From: Brachycybe producta | Lineage: Eukaryota; Arthropoda; Diplopoda; Playtdesmida; Andrognathidae | Assembly (NCBI GenBank): GCA_036925085.1 | Contig: JAUPFP010000047.1 | Coordinates: forward strand, 1,377,001 to 1,441,000 | Direction: 5' to 3' | DNA: 64,000 nucleotides | Shown: in pieces, positions 45,187-56,780 of the stretch | Position numbering within the stretch: position 1 is the first letter of the stretch | Layout of the letters: each line of letters opens with the position of its first letter | The notes under the pieces: model-generated | The model's input: the letters and a program-made list of their open reading frames with translations, nothing else | What the model was told of the DNA's origin: nothing | The model's database searches: none | Translations under genes and position numbers: made by a program

Positions 45187-47464
45187 TTGTCCAGTACCTT
45201 GGTGCAAAAAAGGGGTGAATTGTGCACATTGTGATAAAAGCACCAAACTTGGCAGATGTGAAGAACAATGTAAAAGACTTGATTTCAGGAGGCACTTCCA
45301 CATGACGCCATTTTGGTGGCCATCTTGGATAATGGCTGACTTTAGTTTTTTCTTAATATCTTAGGAACCAAAAGCCCAATTGATGTGCGGATTGTCTCTA
45401 AAGATGTATGACAGTACACTGCACGTATTTGATGTCTTACATAATTAACATAAAACGTTCACATGTGTTTAGATATTATGACTTGTTTGGAGAACTTCAT
45501 TAAAAATTGTGTATTTCGCTTTATATCATCCTAAGCAAAACAGATGCGTATTTCTAAGACACATTCATTGTGAACATTTTTGTTATTTAAATGTTAAGAT
45601 TGGCCAATTAATTACTGAGTTACAGCAATTTTAGTAATGTCGTATCAAGGGAATGTAACATTTGAATAAATGTGTGTAACCTTTCCTATGCTGCTTTAGC
45701 TAGAATTTTACATGCACAAAAATTATTTCATGGAAAGCACTTTATCTACAGGTTGATTGGTTAGGACTTCAACCTAATTTATCTAATCTGGTATAGGCTA
45801 TCTTTCATTTTCTCGGCATTATTGCTAAAATTGCAGACTTTTTTCTAAATATTTTGGGAATTAAAACTCCAATTAATGTGCACTTCTTTTGAAATATGCA
45901 TAACATGCTAATGAACATCTTTGATGTGATACGTAGTTAGCCTAAATCATCCACATTTTGAAGTATAATTACTTCTTTTGAGAACTTTATTTAAAAATAG
46001 TGTATTTTGCTGTATGTTTGCTGCATGTCAATGCACATAGTTAACTTCAGCATCACATTCAACTTGCCTCATTCATTATAAACATTTTTTATATCTATTC
46101 CAGCCCCAGTGGCTGAATGCAGATAACCTCTGCTTGTGGTGCGGGAGGTCTTATTTTCAAATCTCAGTCTAGGTATGGTTGTTTCTGTCAATTTCTCAAT
46201 CATTGCAGAGTTGATGTTCAGTAGGGCAGCCAGTCATAAAACACATTCTGCCAAATGACTTATGCCTCATTTTTCATTAGTATTCACCATCACCATCATT
46301 GTTTGACTGGTCCCTGCATGTTGCAGGATGTCCAGAAAAAAAGAAAAAATTAATACAAATGGTATTTAAGAAATTGCATTTTTTGTTGTTACAGTTAAAG
46401 CAAGCACATTATGTCAATGCACTGACAACCACAAGGACACAGCATGTCAACATTTGCATTTGTGACCAATGCAGATTGTTTTACAACTGATGTGAATGAG
46501 TTCATAGACATGTTTGCTCACTTCTGGAAAACTGGTCCAGTTTGGCTCATATAGTCTGTTTTAGATTCCATCTGCACTGAAGAAGAAATTGTATTGTAGG
46601 TTCTGGGTGCATTGCATAAGCCCAGACAAATCCAACTTGGAAAATTGCTTTTTTCACATGTAAAAGTGCAGCATGTGATGGTTGAATGTTTTCCAGAGTA
46701 GGCCTACAACTTTCTTGAAAAGAGCTTTTTTCTTGCTTAATTTATATCAAAACATCTGCTTGTTTTTTCATACATGAAAATAACTTTGGCATGATGTTGA
46801 GTTTTGATTAAAAGAAGCAGTTCTCGCAGAATTAAGATTGAGTAAAAATGCATTTAAGTGGTACTGATTTTTCCATGTCAAGTAAATGCCAGCACTGTCA
46901 GATACAGATCCCATCAAATATGTACATTAGCATGTCATGCATACTTAAAGGCAAGGTGCACATGAATTGGAGTTTTACTTCCCAATATATTAAAAAAGTC
47001 AGTGATTTTAGCAGTATGGCCGAGAAAATAACAGATAGCCTATACCCAGATTAGATAAAATAAGTTGAAATCCTAACCAATCAACCTGCAAATAAAGGGA
47101 CTTCTGGGAAATAATTTTGTGTGCATGTAAAATGCAGCTAAACAGCATAGAAAAGGTTACACACGGTCATTCAAATGTCAATTCCCTTGATACGACATTA
47201 CTAAAATTGCTGTAACTCAGGAAATAGTTTGCCTATGTGCAGTGTACTGTCCTACATATTTAGAGAGCATTCACACATCAATTGGGCTTGTGGTGCCCAA
47301 GATATTAAAAAAACAAAAGTCAGCCATTTTCCAAGATGGCCACCAAAATGGCATCATGCATGCCTCCATATCTGAAATCAAGTTTTTTACATAATTCTTC
47401 ATATCTGCCAAGTTTGGTGCTTTTATCACAAAGTGCACATTCAACTCACCAAGCTACTGGACTA
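45187..47464. mobile_element. 2.3-kb element with long terminal inverted repeats
   Basis: The left end (TTGTCCAGTACCTTGGTG, GTGCACATTGTGATAAAAGC, ACCAAACTTGGCAGATGTGA, CCATTTTGGTGGCCATCTTG) is mirrored at 47300-47461 (CAAGATGGCCACCAAAATGG, CTGCCAAGTTTGGTGCTTTT, CCAAGCTACTGGAC). A second inverted pair lies further in (45590-45800 against 47025-47215), with shared CCTTTCCTATGCTG, GTTGATTGGTTAGG and TACAGCAATTTTAGTAATGT. The left half also has a direct duplication: 45333-45550 resembles 45832-46050. No transposase is encoded, so it is non-autonomous or decayed. Confidence 0.7.
46103..46175 (+). repeat. tRNA-like sequence, possible SINE head
   Basis: Within the long-inverted-repeat element, GCCCCAGTGGCTGAATGC resembles a tRNA 5' end and box A (TGGCNNAGTGG), and TTTTCAAATCTCAGTC about 35 bases later resembles box B (GGTTCAAATCC). 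The spacing fits a tRNA-derived head, but the arms do not pair well, so it is not called as a functional tRNA. Confidence 0.3.
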
Positions 47465-47465
47465 T

Positions 47466-48161
47466 TGTGATGACCCAGTTTTGCTCCTTCTTGATTCATG
47501 AGGAGCAATCCTAAATCCTGATGTCATCTGCTAGGCTGCTATAGTAGGCAGCCCAGCAGATGACATAAACTCCCGGTAGGGAGACTGTCAACCCCCAGGC
47601 GGAGCAGCCTTGGGGGGTACTTAATGGCAAGGCAGCGATTATGGAGGGGCAGTGTGTTGTTGACCTGAAGCATGAGAGGATGTGAACTGCTGGTGGCCAA
47701 GATGGCCACCTTTTCATCATTCCTTTGTTTGCTGGGGAATCATCTTTTGTGTTTCTCTGCTAGACCTTTGTCCAGCAGATAGGTTTATTCTATTAATTGT
47801 TTATTCTGGTTGAATAAATTACCTTTTATTTCTTTTACCTACACACTATGTCCGTGTCATTATTTTATCTGGGGACCTAACCACGGGAGGGTGGGATTGC
47901 CAGTGGGAGTTCACCGGTCTTCACCATCCTATTTCCGTCTTGTACAGCTGGTACTTCACGTCAGCATCCACGGTGAGATCCAGTTGGGATTCACCATGGG
48001 TTCTTCATTGTGTCGGTGGAAACTCACCGTCGACTTGCGGCAAGAAGTACTCCAGACCGTCGCCACCCAGGGACTGGACGGATCCTGACTAGACGTCAGG
48101 ATCAGGTAAGTTGGGGCAGATTTGCCGGGATATTGTAACAGACCCAAGTCGGGATGTTACA
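47466..48161. mobile_element. Candidate solo LTR (696 bp)
   Basis: The segment begins TGTGATGACCC and ends GGGATGTTACA, an imperfect inverted terminus with TG...CA, and is flanked by CTAT on both sides (47462-47465 and 48162-48165). It is much more GC-rich than its surroundings. It contains AATAAA (near 47814) and a strong hairpin at about 47520-47567 (ATGTCATCTGCT ... AGCAGATGACAT). A tract like TGGGGACCTAACCACGGGAG at 47870 resembles a primer-binding site, so a shorter LTR with remaining 5' internal sequence is an alternative. No reverse transcriptase is present. Confidence 0.5.
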
Positions 48162-48207
48162 CTATAAAGAATAAATATAAACTAAAGTTTATTTCTCGCA
48201 TGGTATG

Positions 48208-49309
48208 TTATATGTTGCATCCATTTGGTGTAATTGTTTATTACACGAAATGTATGTCCATTTTGCGAAATTCACATGGATTGTGTAATATGCCTGGACC
48301 CCGTCCAGGCAGTTCTTGATTTTGTCTGTCTCTTTGTTGGGTGGCTGTTCCCAGACTAGCCGGCTGAGTTCGGGTGGTGCAACGCTCCACACTCTCCGAG
48401 CTAGGGCTTTTTGACCTGCCGGGTGATCCAGGTCTACTTGTTGACCTGGATGCGTGGCCCTTGGTCGCGCCTCTGCTTCTGATTGGAGTTGGACTCTGGC
48501 ATTGTCAATTCTTTTGGGGTTTCTGTGTAGATGGGACTCCCTAGTTCCCACAATTTAAAGAAACAGCAATGACTACACCCCCAGAGGTGTCTTCACAAAC
48601 AACAAAAATACTTTTTTATCGTTAAAACTGATTTTTTTAGGTGATGAAGCGATACATTAAAGTAAAATAAAATGACATAAGCAACTGATGTAAGGATATT
48701 CTGAACGCAGAATATCCCTCCTCTAAGTCCCAAATAGTATCAAACTCGAACTTCGATTTCACAACGTACTATCGAACATAATTCGAAGATTAACTTCAGA
48801 AAATCAGCCTCGAGCTTGCCTTGTGCAAGTTCTTTTATTCCTTTGGCCCTTGGGAGGGGCCACTCTTGACTAAGGTTCACCCAAAGGTCCAACTGACCAA
48901 TGGTGATCCCTTGTTCCCAAATATTTTCTTATTTGGTACTTAATTCTAAGAAGAATTTAAGTAATTCCAGAGAATCTGCTCTGGAATTAATGGCTATTTT
49001 TAATTGTGAGAAACTTCAAAAACTTTATTTAGAAGTTTCTAATTTTAGAAAGTCTGTTTTCTAAAATCATTTAAACTGTCAAAATTCGTCAGAAATCCGA
49101 CTGAATTCTCAACGAATCTGATATCTTTTGAAACTGGTCAGTTTTGGACACCACAGGGTGCCATCAGGCGAAAGTAGTGAAGTGAGCGGCCTCACTCACA
49201 CGTGTGAAATTGGCACATGTGTGGGTGGTGTCACAGTTGGCCTGATCTAAAACGCGAAATGGACACACATTTCGTGTAAAGGACAATTACACCAAATGGG
49301 TGTGACAAA
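48208..49309. repeat. MITE-like palindrome, family CCATTTGGTGTAATTG (copy 2, split by an insertion)
   Basis: The left half (ATGTTGCATCCATTTGGTGT, AATTGTTTATTACACGAAAT, to about 48283) and right half (TTGGCCTGATCTAAAACGCG, AATGGACACACATTTCGTGT, to 49309) match the intact copy at 5901-6065. The break falls at the central TTGG, and 952 bp of unrelated sequence (48284-49235) lies between. Confidence 0.75.
48284..49235. mobile_element. Candidate LTR-type insertion (952 bp) inside a MITE
   Basis: The insert begins TGTAATATGCC and ends GGTGTCACA (TG...CA). The flanks are ATTG on the left and GTTG on the right, a possible 4-bp duplication with one change; the intact MITE has ATTGG at the site. Its left third is GC-rich (for example CTGGACCCCGTCCAGGCAG) and the rest is AT-rich. 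The open frame at 48189-48551 on the minus strand shows no domain. A solo LTR is the best explanation, but no internal retroelement gene proves it. Confidence 0.45.
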
Positions 49310-52307
49310 ATGTTCAACAATGCGAAAATCCCAAATAAAGGGAATTGCCCCAAACTTCTTCTGCTACTCAAAGGTGGCTGAACAGTAGCTTCTTCTTTAT
49401 AGATCTAGGAAATAAATATAAAATATTTATAGGATATTAAAAACGTCTTTTTACAAAGTATAACAGAAAAACTATTAAAAAAAAAACATTTTTCTGATGA
49501 TATTTCTTTTAAAAAATAATTATTATATTAGTTCTAAAATCGAAAGTGATCAAATCTTACGTTTGTAGGTTACCGATTATTTTTAAATTGCCATAAAAAT
49601 TTATAGATAATGTATTACTATGGAAATTCTATTTCTATTGGAAATATCTTTTTCAGTGTTTGAACACTTTTAATTTCTAACTAAGTAGACCTACTGTAAC
49701 TAATAAGGCCCATGTAGTAAGTAAAAGTTAAAATTGTGGTGCTAGTGAGCACTTGGGTAAGCATAAATGGACACTTTGCATGAAGTGAGCATAAGTATCA
49801 AAATACACCTATGAATTCTCAAATATTGCTTATTTTATCATCACATAAAATGTGTACTATTTTTTTAAATGATACAATTTGCTATTTTTCTATGCAGAAA
49901 ATTAGAAATAAACTTTTATTGAAATTTGAGTTTTTCTTTTCTTTTATAAGATATGGTTACAATTGACTTAGTTAAAAAAAAAAGTTAAGTGCACGAAAGT
50001 TTTTTTTTCAATGATTCAATGAATTATTAACCACTTTGTATATGTAAATATTATAGATTTTGAAAAATCAATAATAATAATCATACGCTAATGTAAACCT
50101 ATTATAAAAATCTATGATTACTAATAGACTAATTTGTTTATTATAACAATAACAATAAACATATAAAATTTGTGGACCACTTTGAGAAATGTAACTCCCT
50201 CAAGAATGATGGCTAATTGCATAAGCCTAAATACAGTAGTAACATGAGATTTTACTTGAAAGTTTATTTGTTCGGTTGTCAGCCTTTCTTTGGTTAGGTT
50301 AAACAAGAAGAATTTCATAATTTTGTTGGCAGTGGTTGCCTTAACATTTTTAAAATCTACATTAGTCAATCTGAAATACCGCATCATTTTGAGCTTAAGC
50401 CCCAAAATTTGAGGTACATGACAATTTTGACATTAGGAAACTATTTAAAAAGTAATAAAATAACGTAAAGAAACACACCTTCCTAGAAATGTTTTAACCG
50501 AAATAATTTTTACCTGGATGTATAAAAACTTATTTGCATGCATTACGGTGAAATGTATATTTCTGTTTTTATTTTATTTAAATATAACATTTTTTCAAAT
50601 GATAGGTTATATATAACGTTATTGCAAATTTTACAAATGAAGGTTTAGCAATGGAATCGAATTCTGATTAGATCCAGTCCGCGTTTTTGATGGTCAGTCT
50701 TGTCACTATTGTTAAGAGCGTAGATCTGTTTTTAGTTTTTTTGTGTTTCTATTTGAGCATTTGCTTTAATTATTCATCATTTCGGATAATGTAATGCATT
50801 TTAATTAAATGTAGGTTAGATTCAACTATAACGTCACCATAAAATAACACCGCTACATTCTAAATATTGATGAAATGACAGTGATTTAGTTAAAATGTTA
50901 GGGCAATATTGGTTTTCTCATTTCAATTGACCCACTGTAATACTTAATTTGTTCTGGAAGCAAGCGAAGTGAGCAGCAATTGAAATATACACAATTGAAA
51001 TTTTACATAATGTAGTTTTTGTTAACATAATTTTTATTTGAAGAAAAAAATGTTTTGAAACAATATTTAAAAAATTCGTTTTCTGAGGCCTAAATAATAA
51101 TTCCAATGACAAGATGAACCCCTATCAATACTTAAAATTATTAAGTACAAAGATTCAAGAATTTTTAAAATTCGAGAAAATGAGAGGGAAAAAATCAAGT
51201 CTATCGACTTTTTTTTTCAACATGGAATTCAAGGAGCCATATAGACCTTTTTTGCATAGACATACTGTATATACATACATGAAAATCCCCTGAAGTGATT
51301 CGTTAATTTTCTAATTACTAAACCATTTTTAATTTTTTTTTTAAATCTTGCTTTGATACTGTATTTCAAACAACCAGTTTTATTCTATTGTTTTCCTGCG
51401 TTTAGACCTATACACAGTATTCCTTAACACATTAGCACACTCGTATGTATATACAGCATGGTGCGCACAATGCAGTACATGTAGGCACGCTTGTGTATGC
51501 AGATTTTACTTTGAACATAATTTTCGAGCGATTATTTGCACTTTATCCAGTCTAAAATGCCTTTTCACCCTTATTTTTTTTTCCAGTGGAAAGTGGACCC
51601 AACGCCCACAAAGTTCAAATTTAGTCATTTTCATAGTGTTATTAAAAGGTTACACTTTAACCGGTATGAAAATGAACCACAGTAACTCTTCTAGTTTCTA
51701 AAACATTATCAAGTTTTTCTTAAAATGTTATACATACCTGTAGGCCTACAAGTGTGCATTCAATTATTGCAAACTAAATTTCAGTTTCCTAGAAATTAAT
51801 AATTAATTAGTTAATTATAAAAACTGTGTTTATTATACTATAACTTGAGTTATTAACTTATTATTGTGTAGATGATTTATTAAAATTGATAATGAAATGT
51901 AAAAATAGTATTGCTAGTAAAATATACAGACAGACAGCAGACAGGAGCTTACTTATTAAAAAATAATAGACCTTTATTTATTTTTAATGTTGTTAGTACA
52001 CTCATAAAAATATTGAAAGTACAATAAATATATAGTAAGTAGTTATAAATAGTTGTGCCACATGTAAAAAAAAGTAATTTTACTAGTACATGTAACATTC
52101 ATTATAGGATTTCTATTGTGAACTTTATGAACAACTTATAAGAAGAAGTCCTCGTTTCGTTTCGTTTTTGCTGAGTATTAAGGATGTGTCCTCAATTTAT
52201 TTTTGTTGTCCATTTCTCAGAAATCTCATATAAAAGAAGTATTTTATTTTCGTATCCTGCAGTTTACTTTTGAGAATATTTTCTAAAGAGTTTTTTTTTT
52301 CTTCTCG

Positions 52308-52375
<68 letters not shown>

Positions 52376-54182
52376 GAGATTATTAATAACGAGAATTCTT
52401 TTTAACTTTGCAGGTTGCCAAAAGGGTTAATATTCACTTGCAATGATGACCATCACACATGGCGACAATCGTTTTCATTGTTTTTTTTCTCTTTCTTCTT
52501 CTTCTGTACTTAACAAAACAATGTTAAATCAATTTTCAATGATGAATATTAACATTTAAGAAGTAATATAATTGTGAATAACAGCGGCATTTTATTGAAA
52601 TTTGTTTTATCAAATGTCTGCATCAAGGAATCTTTTAATTGACCACAAACTGGACAGTGTTAAGATGACTTCAATGGCAACAACCGACAAAGGTAGAAAA
52701 ATTGTTTGTAGTAAGGCTATGCCCATTTATTCGATTTTTAAAAGAAAATCATACATGATAAATATCATGCATGATAAAAAAGGTCCATTCTAACTTTCAG
52801 AAAAAAATAAATAGGTCCATTTGGTCCTAATATAAAATTCTATTGGTCTGTAGACCTCATGTGTCTACTGAATTCTATACTAAAGTTATGCAGCAGGACC
52901 ATATTAGATCCTATCCTTTTTTTTACAATGTGTATCTTCTATGCATACACAATGTGAAATTTACACATTTGAATTTCAAATTCTGTTTGCACCATTGCTA
53001 AGATGCTGTTTCAAGACTTTTTATTTGCCAAAAAATACTATTTGAAAGTTTTCTCTATAAACTATATACAGTATTATATTATTCCTTAGGTCTAACGTCG
53101 TATATAGTGGAAAAGTTTTTTGAAGGAAAATTAACGATGATCGACATTGCAAATGTTTAATATCATCAGGAGGGGGTAGGTGATCATCAAACTCCACTGG
53201 AGGTCCCACCCTCAATTCTGAATCCTAGATTTATATTCTCAGTTGCAAAAGGATGATTTTAAGAAAAGAAGGCGGATGATGAGGGGTTTGCTGTATATAT
53301 CATATTGAATTTGGAATCACCTTATAGGGCCTATAGTTTCCTTTTACCACCCTTTTTACTATGCCACCAACATTTTGGAGGTTTTTTTTGAAGCAGTATA
53401 ATAATCCTATTGCGTCTAGCTCCACATAAAAAGAATGCGTTGCACACTTTGATGCACAAGATAGAAAAAATAAAATAAAGAAAACTAGAATGTTTAGATC
53501 TATACTATAGAAACAGATGAAGATGGGGATGATGATGATGAGGATGAGGATGATGAAATGAAAGAGAAAAAAAATCTAGCTAAAATGGGATGAAATTTAA
53601 AGGGAGGTGTATAGAAGAGTAATATGGGCGCCATGCAGAGCAAATCTATAGGCCTCCGATATATAGGTCCCATAGAAGGAACATTGGACTTCATTGACTT
53701 ATTGGCGTCCTGGTGTTTCCATGATAGATGGTCTAATTAAGGCAGAAGGGATATTTACTCAACATAGTTTCTATATACACGTGATGCAGGTGATGATGTT
53801 CAGTTTATATCGATTTATGATGGTAAATGTTGTAGGATGATAACGGAGAGAAAGAGAGAAAGAGTGTAATGTGTGTATTTTGCGGGAGGACCCTTTTTAT
53901 TATGAGAAATATACTGAATATACTTGTACACTGTGTATGTGTTTGAATTGCACTGGTGGCAACTACATGTATATAGACACCGATGATATTTATCATAATC
54001 ACAAGTATAAAGAAGTTTTTAGGAAAAAAACTACGTTACTGTCACCATCAAACTAAAAATGTTTATTTTTTATTGAAACTTTCTTAAAGAGTGATTTTAA
54101 GAAAAAAAAATTATTCAAATCAGGTCGAGTGAGGTCGTGTTAATTTTTTTTTTTCCGTATTTTTATGATCGATGTTTTGTTT
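49310..54182. other. Intergenic stretch, 4.9 kb, no gene recognised
   Basis: AT-rich sequence with a long (GA)n array at 52310-52379. A short match to the family TTTAGAAACTAGAAG (inverse: AACTCTTCTAGTTTCTAAAA) occurs near 51680. Open frames here are short and lack domains. Confidence 0.55.
52310..52379. repeat. (GA)n microsatellite, 70 bp
   Basis: The longest GA array of the window, with two or three interruptions. Confidence 0.95.
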
Positions 54183-54705
54183 AGAGTTTGGGGAAACCAC
54201 GGTTTTTCGGGTTTCATTTTTAAAAACCGCGATTACCCGCGGTTTTTCGGTTTTGTATTTTGTTTCCCACAAAATTTAAAATTTTTTGATAAAAACAATC
54301 AATCATCATATCAATCATTTTTTAAGTAGTTTATAATTTTTTTAGTTAATAACTTTTTAGGAAAACAAGAGCGTATACTGATTTATCATATAATCATGAA
54401 CGAAGTTTTGTACAAAAATTACTGTACAACGAAAATGTCTTTTCGGCATATATGCGGATAGGACATTTTCGTCAACATATATGTGTATACATATATATGT
54501 TGATGTTGGTTTTATGGCAAAAAGTGCTGCATAAAGATGACAAAGGTTTTTCGTTTTTGAAACGTTTTTTTAAACATTGCGAATTCCTGTTTTAGTGCAA
54601 GTGGTTGATGTTGATTTTCTTTTTGATAAAACCGAAAACCCCGGTTTTTGGAGATGGTTTACGGTTTCGGTTTTCGGTTTCGGGTAAACCGAAATCCCAA
54701 TCTCT
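54183..54705. repeat. Foldback element with AACCG/CGGTT-rich ends
   Basis: The left end AGAGTTTGGGGAAACC and the following CGGTTTTTCGG, CCGCGATTACCCGCGG are mirrored by AAAACCGAAAACCCCGG, TTTACGGTTTCGG, GGGTAAACCGAAATCCC and AATCTCT at the right end. The centre has its own 11-bp hairpin (ACGAAAATGTC at 54429 and GACATTTTCGT ending 54472). No coding capacity. It may be MITE-like. Confidence 0.6.
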
Positions 54706-56698
54706 ATTTTTGGTTAGTCAATCATTTTATTCTTAGATCTTTATTACAGATTGCATAATAAAAGTGTGACATTCATAACGTATGATGTCACTACTCATGA
54801 TCTATAATTTTATGAGTATCATACTATGCTGTAGAAAACTCAGTGGGCAGTCATAAAGATATCTAACGTGTGTTATGCCTTAAGAGTGTAAGTTAATAGG
54901 CAATGTGTTTGTCTTATACTTAATAATTACACACGTTAAATATATTACACGAATGCAACTATTTGTTATAAAATAAATAACTGGTTATTACTATGTTATA
55001 TTGAGAATGATGTGACAATTTACTATTTTATGAGCAAGATATGACAATTTAATAGGTTCTGAGCAAGGTATGATAATTTACTGTAATGTGAGAGTTTTTA
55101 TTAAGTTTTGCTCCTAATAATTGATGTACGTTTTATGACGTATTGAAATTCTAACCTAAATTTAAGAACAAAACGTAGCACTTTTGAACCCTCAGAATAC
55201 TGTTCCAACAAATTAAAAACTTATTATTGAACAGATTTAATTTGTGTTGAAATCTTGTTTGGAGAGTTGACGTTTTAAGCGCAAAGTTTTATTCAATAAA
55301 TATGGACCTAAGGTGTTGCAATTGAGAGGTAACGATCAAAAGGTACATAAATATAAACCACGTATAAAATTGGTTGGAGTAGTTTCAAAACACATAATAT
55401 GAAATAAAATAAATCAAGAGAAATAATATTAAAAAAGGAATAAGATCTCAGTTGTTATTTGTAAGAGACATTAAATTTTTATTTACTTCCGTATATGTCT
55501 AGGATTTTTTTTTCAAAAAAAAAAAAAAAAAAGTAAAAAAGCCCTAGAATGCCCTGCAATAATAATTATACTGGTCCCTTATCTGCAAAGCTAGTGTTAC
55601 TCATAGTCCTGCCATGATATTCACATCAATTGGCTTTTACACGGTTTATTTTATTGCGCACATTACAATGGTGGTTTGACTGGGCTCTGGAGTCTGGACT
55701 GTTGCTTTTAGTGAGCCCATCGCTATTAGCTATAAAGCGGCAATACAGTAGATATATATTGCTCAGGGATAACTTTTAATTTAAAAAGTAGGCTACTCTT
55801 TTTTTGTTTGGTCAGTCGCGTCCATCTGAATTAATAAAAACAATTATGTTTGTAAATTATAATAATTAAAAAGTGTTGATTTCAATTTAGTTAAATTTTA
55901 ACTAAAGAAAACTTACAAATGATGTGAATCACTGTTTTTGTTGCTGCATTTTATAGCAATTTGTTCATTCTACTTCAAGCAATACAAATAAATATAATAA
56001 TTAATCTAATATCATAAATAAATTAATCTAAAATGATTAGTTTTATTTCTAGCAAAACATTCCGTATTTGGAGAAGAGACTCATGTTAATTTGCATAGTT
56101 TAAAATTTGTTTAAAACATTTTATAGATCCTCTCGAAAGGAGTAGGGAGATAGACCTGCATATTGCGGGGAAAGATACAGGAAATGATGAGGTAGATGCT
56201 CCTTACTAATTGATTGTTACAGTTAAATTAATTGTATGATAAATCCTGTTTCTTGCAGCAGAAAGAAAATGACACTTAGTTACAAATATGGAGCGGATTT
56301 ATATGCTCTAAACAATTTTTAATATGTAGCTGAAATATGTTTTCATTAACAGGGAAGAAAAAAGTTTGACAAAATGTTGCCAATTTCAAGTAATTTGCTT
56401 GTCAGTTAAAAAAAAATAATGAAGTAAAATCTATAGGCCTATCTGCTACAAAACTAAAATTAAAATTTTTAATTAAATATGGCCGAAAATTTCAAACAAT
56501 AAAATAATAATTTTCCTGATTGCGGTAAACTTTTGCATGTCTTATCTAAAAAATATGAAACTGTTTTTTTTATAAAACTTTTCATTTGAAATCAACAACA
56601 GTAGTGCCACCTACATGCAAAAATATAAACTTGCAACATTTTTATTTCCTGAAATATTACTATTCTATACAAAAGATTGTTTTCCTAATGGTTTTTAA
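54706..56698. other. Intergenic stretch with one foldback copy
   Basis: Positions 55155-55315 are the ninth copy of family CCAAATTCAAG: AACCTAAATTTAAGAAC, TTTTGAACCCTCAGAATACT, GTTCCAACA, and a decayed right arm ending TATGGACCTAAG. The remainder is AT-rich, with an A run near 55517, and has no recognised gene. Confidence 0.5.
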
Positions 56699-56780
56699 GT
56701 CAAAGCTAGTGCTAAACTTTGTACCAACGTTTACTTGAAACGTCCTATGAAAAGTTCTTAAGTTTAGCATTATCTTTGTC
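56699..56780. repeat. GTCAAAG palindromic repeat (copy 3)
   Basis: GTCAAAGCTAGTGCTAAACT (from 56699) is inverted as AGTTTAGCATTATCTTTGTC (to 56780). It is followed by TTAGTAATCATT, as copies 1 and 2 are followed by similar strings. Confidence 0.7.

Noticed and set aside
48189-48551. 120-codon open frame in the GC-richer part of the LTR-like insertion
   Set aside because: No protease, reverse transcriptase or other retroelement motif is seen; the length is explained by composition.
53500-53694. Open frame with poly-Ser near a GAT/GAG repeat, resembling the ERG exon
   Set aside because: The similarity is limited to simple-repeat codons; no ERG-related segment or splice phase fits.
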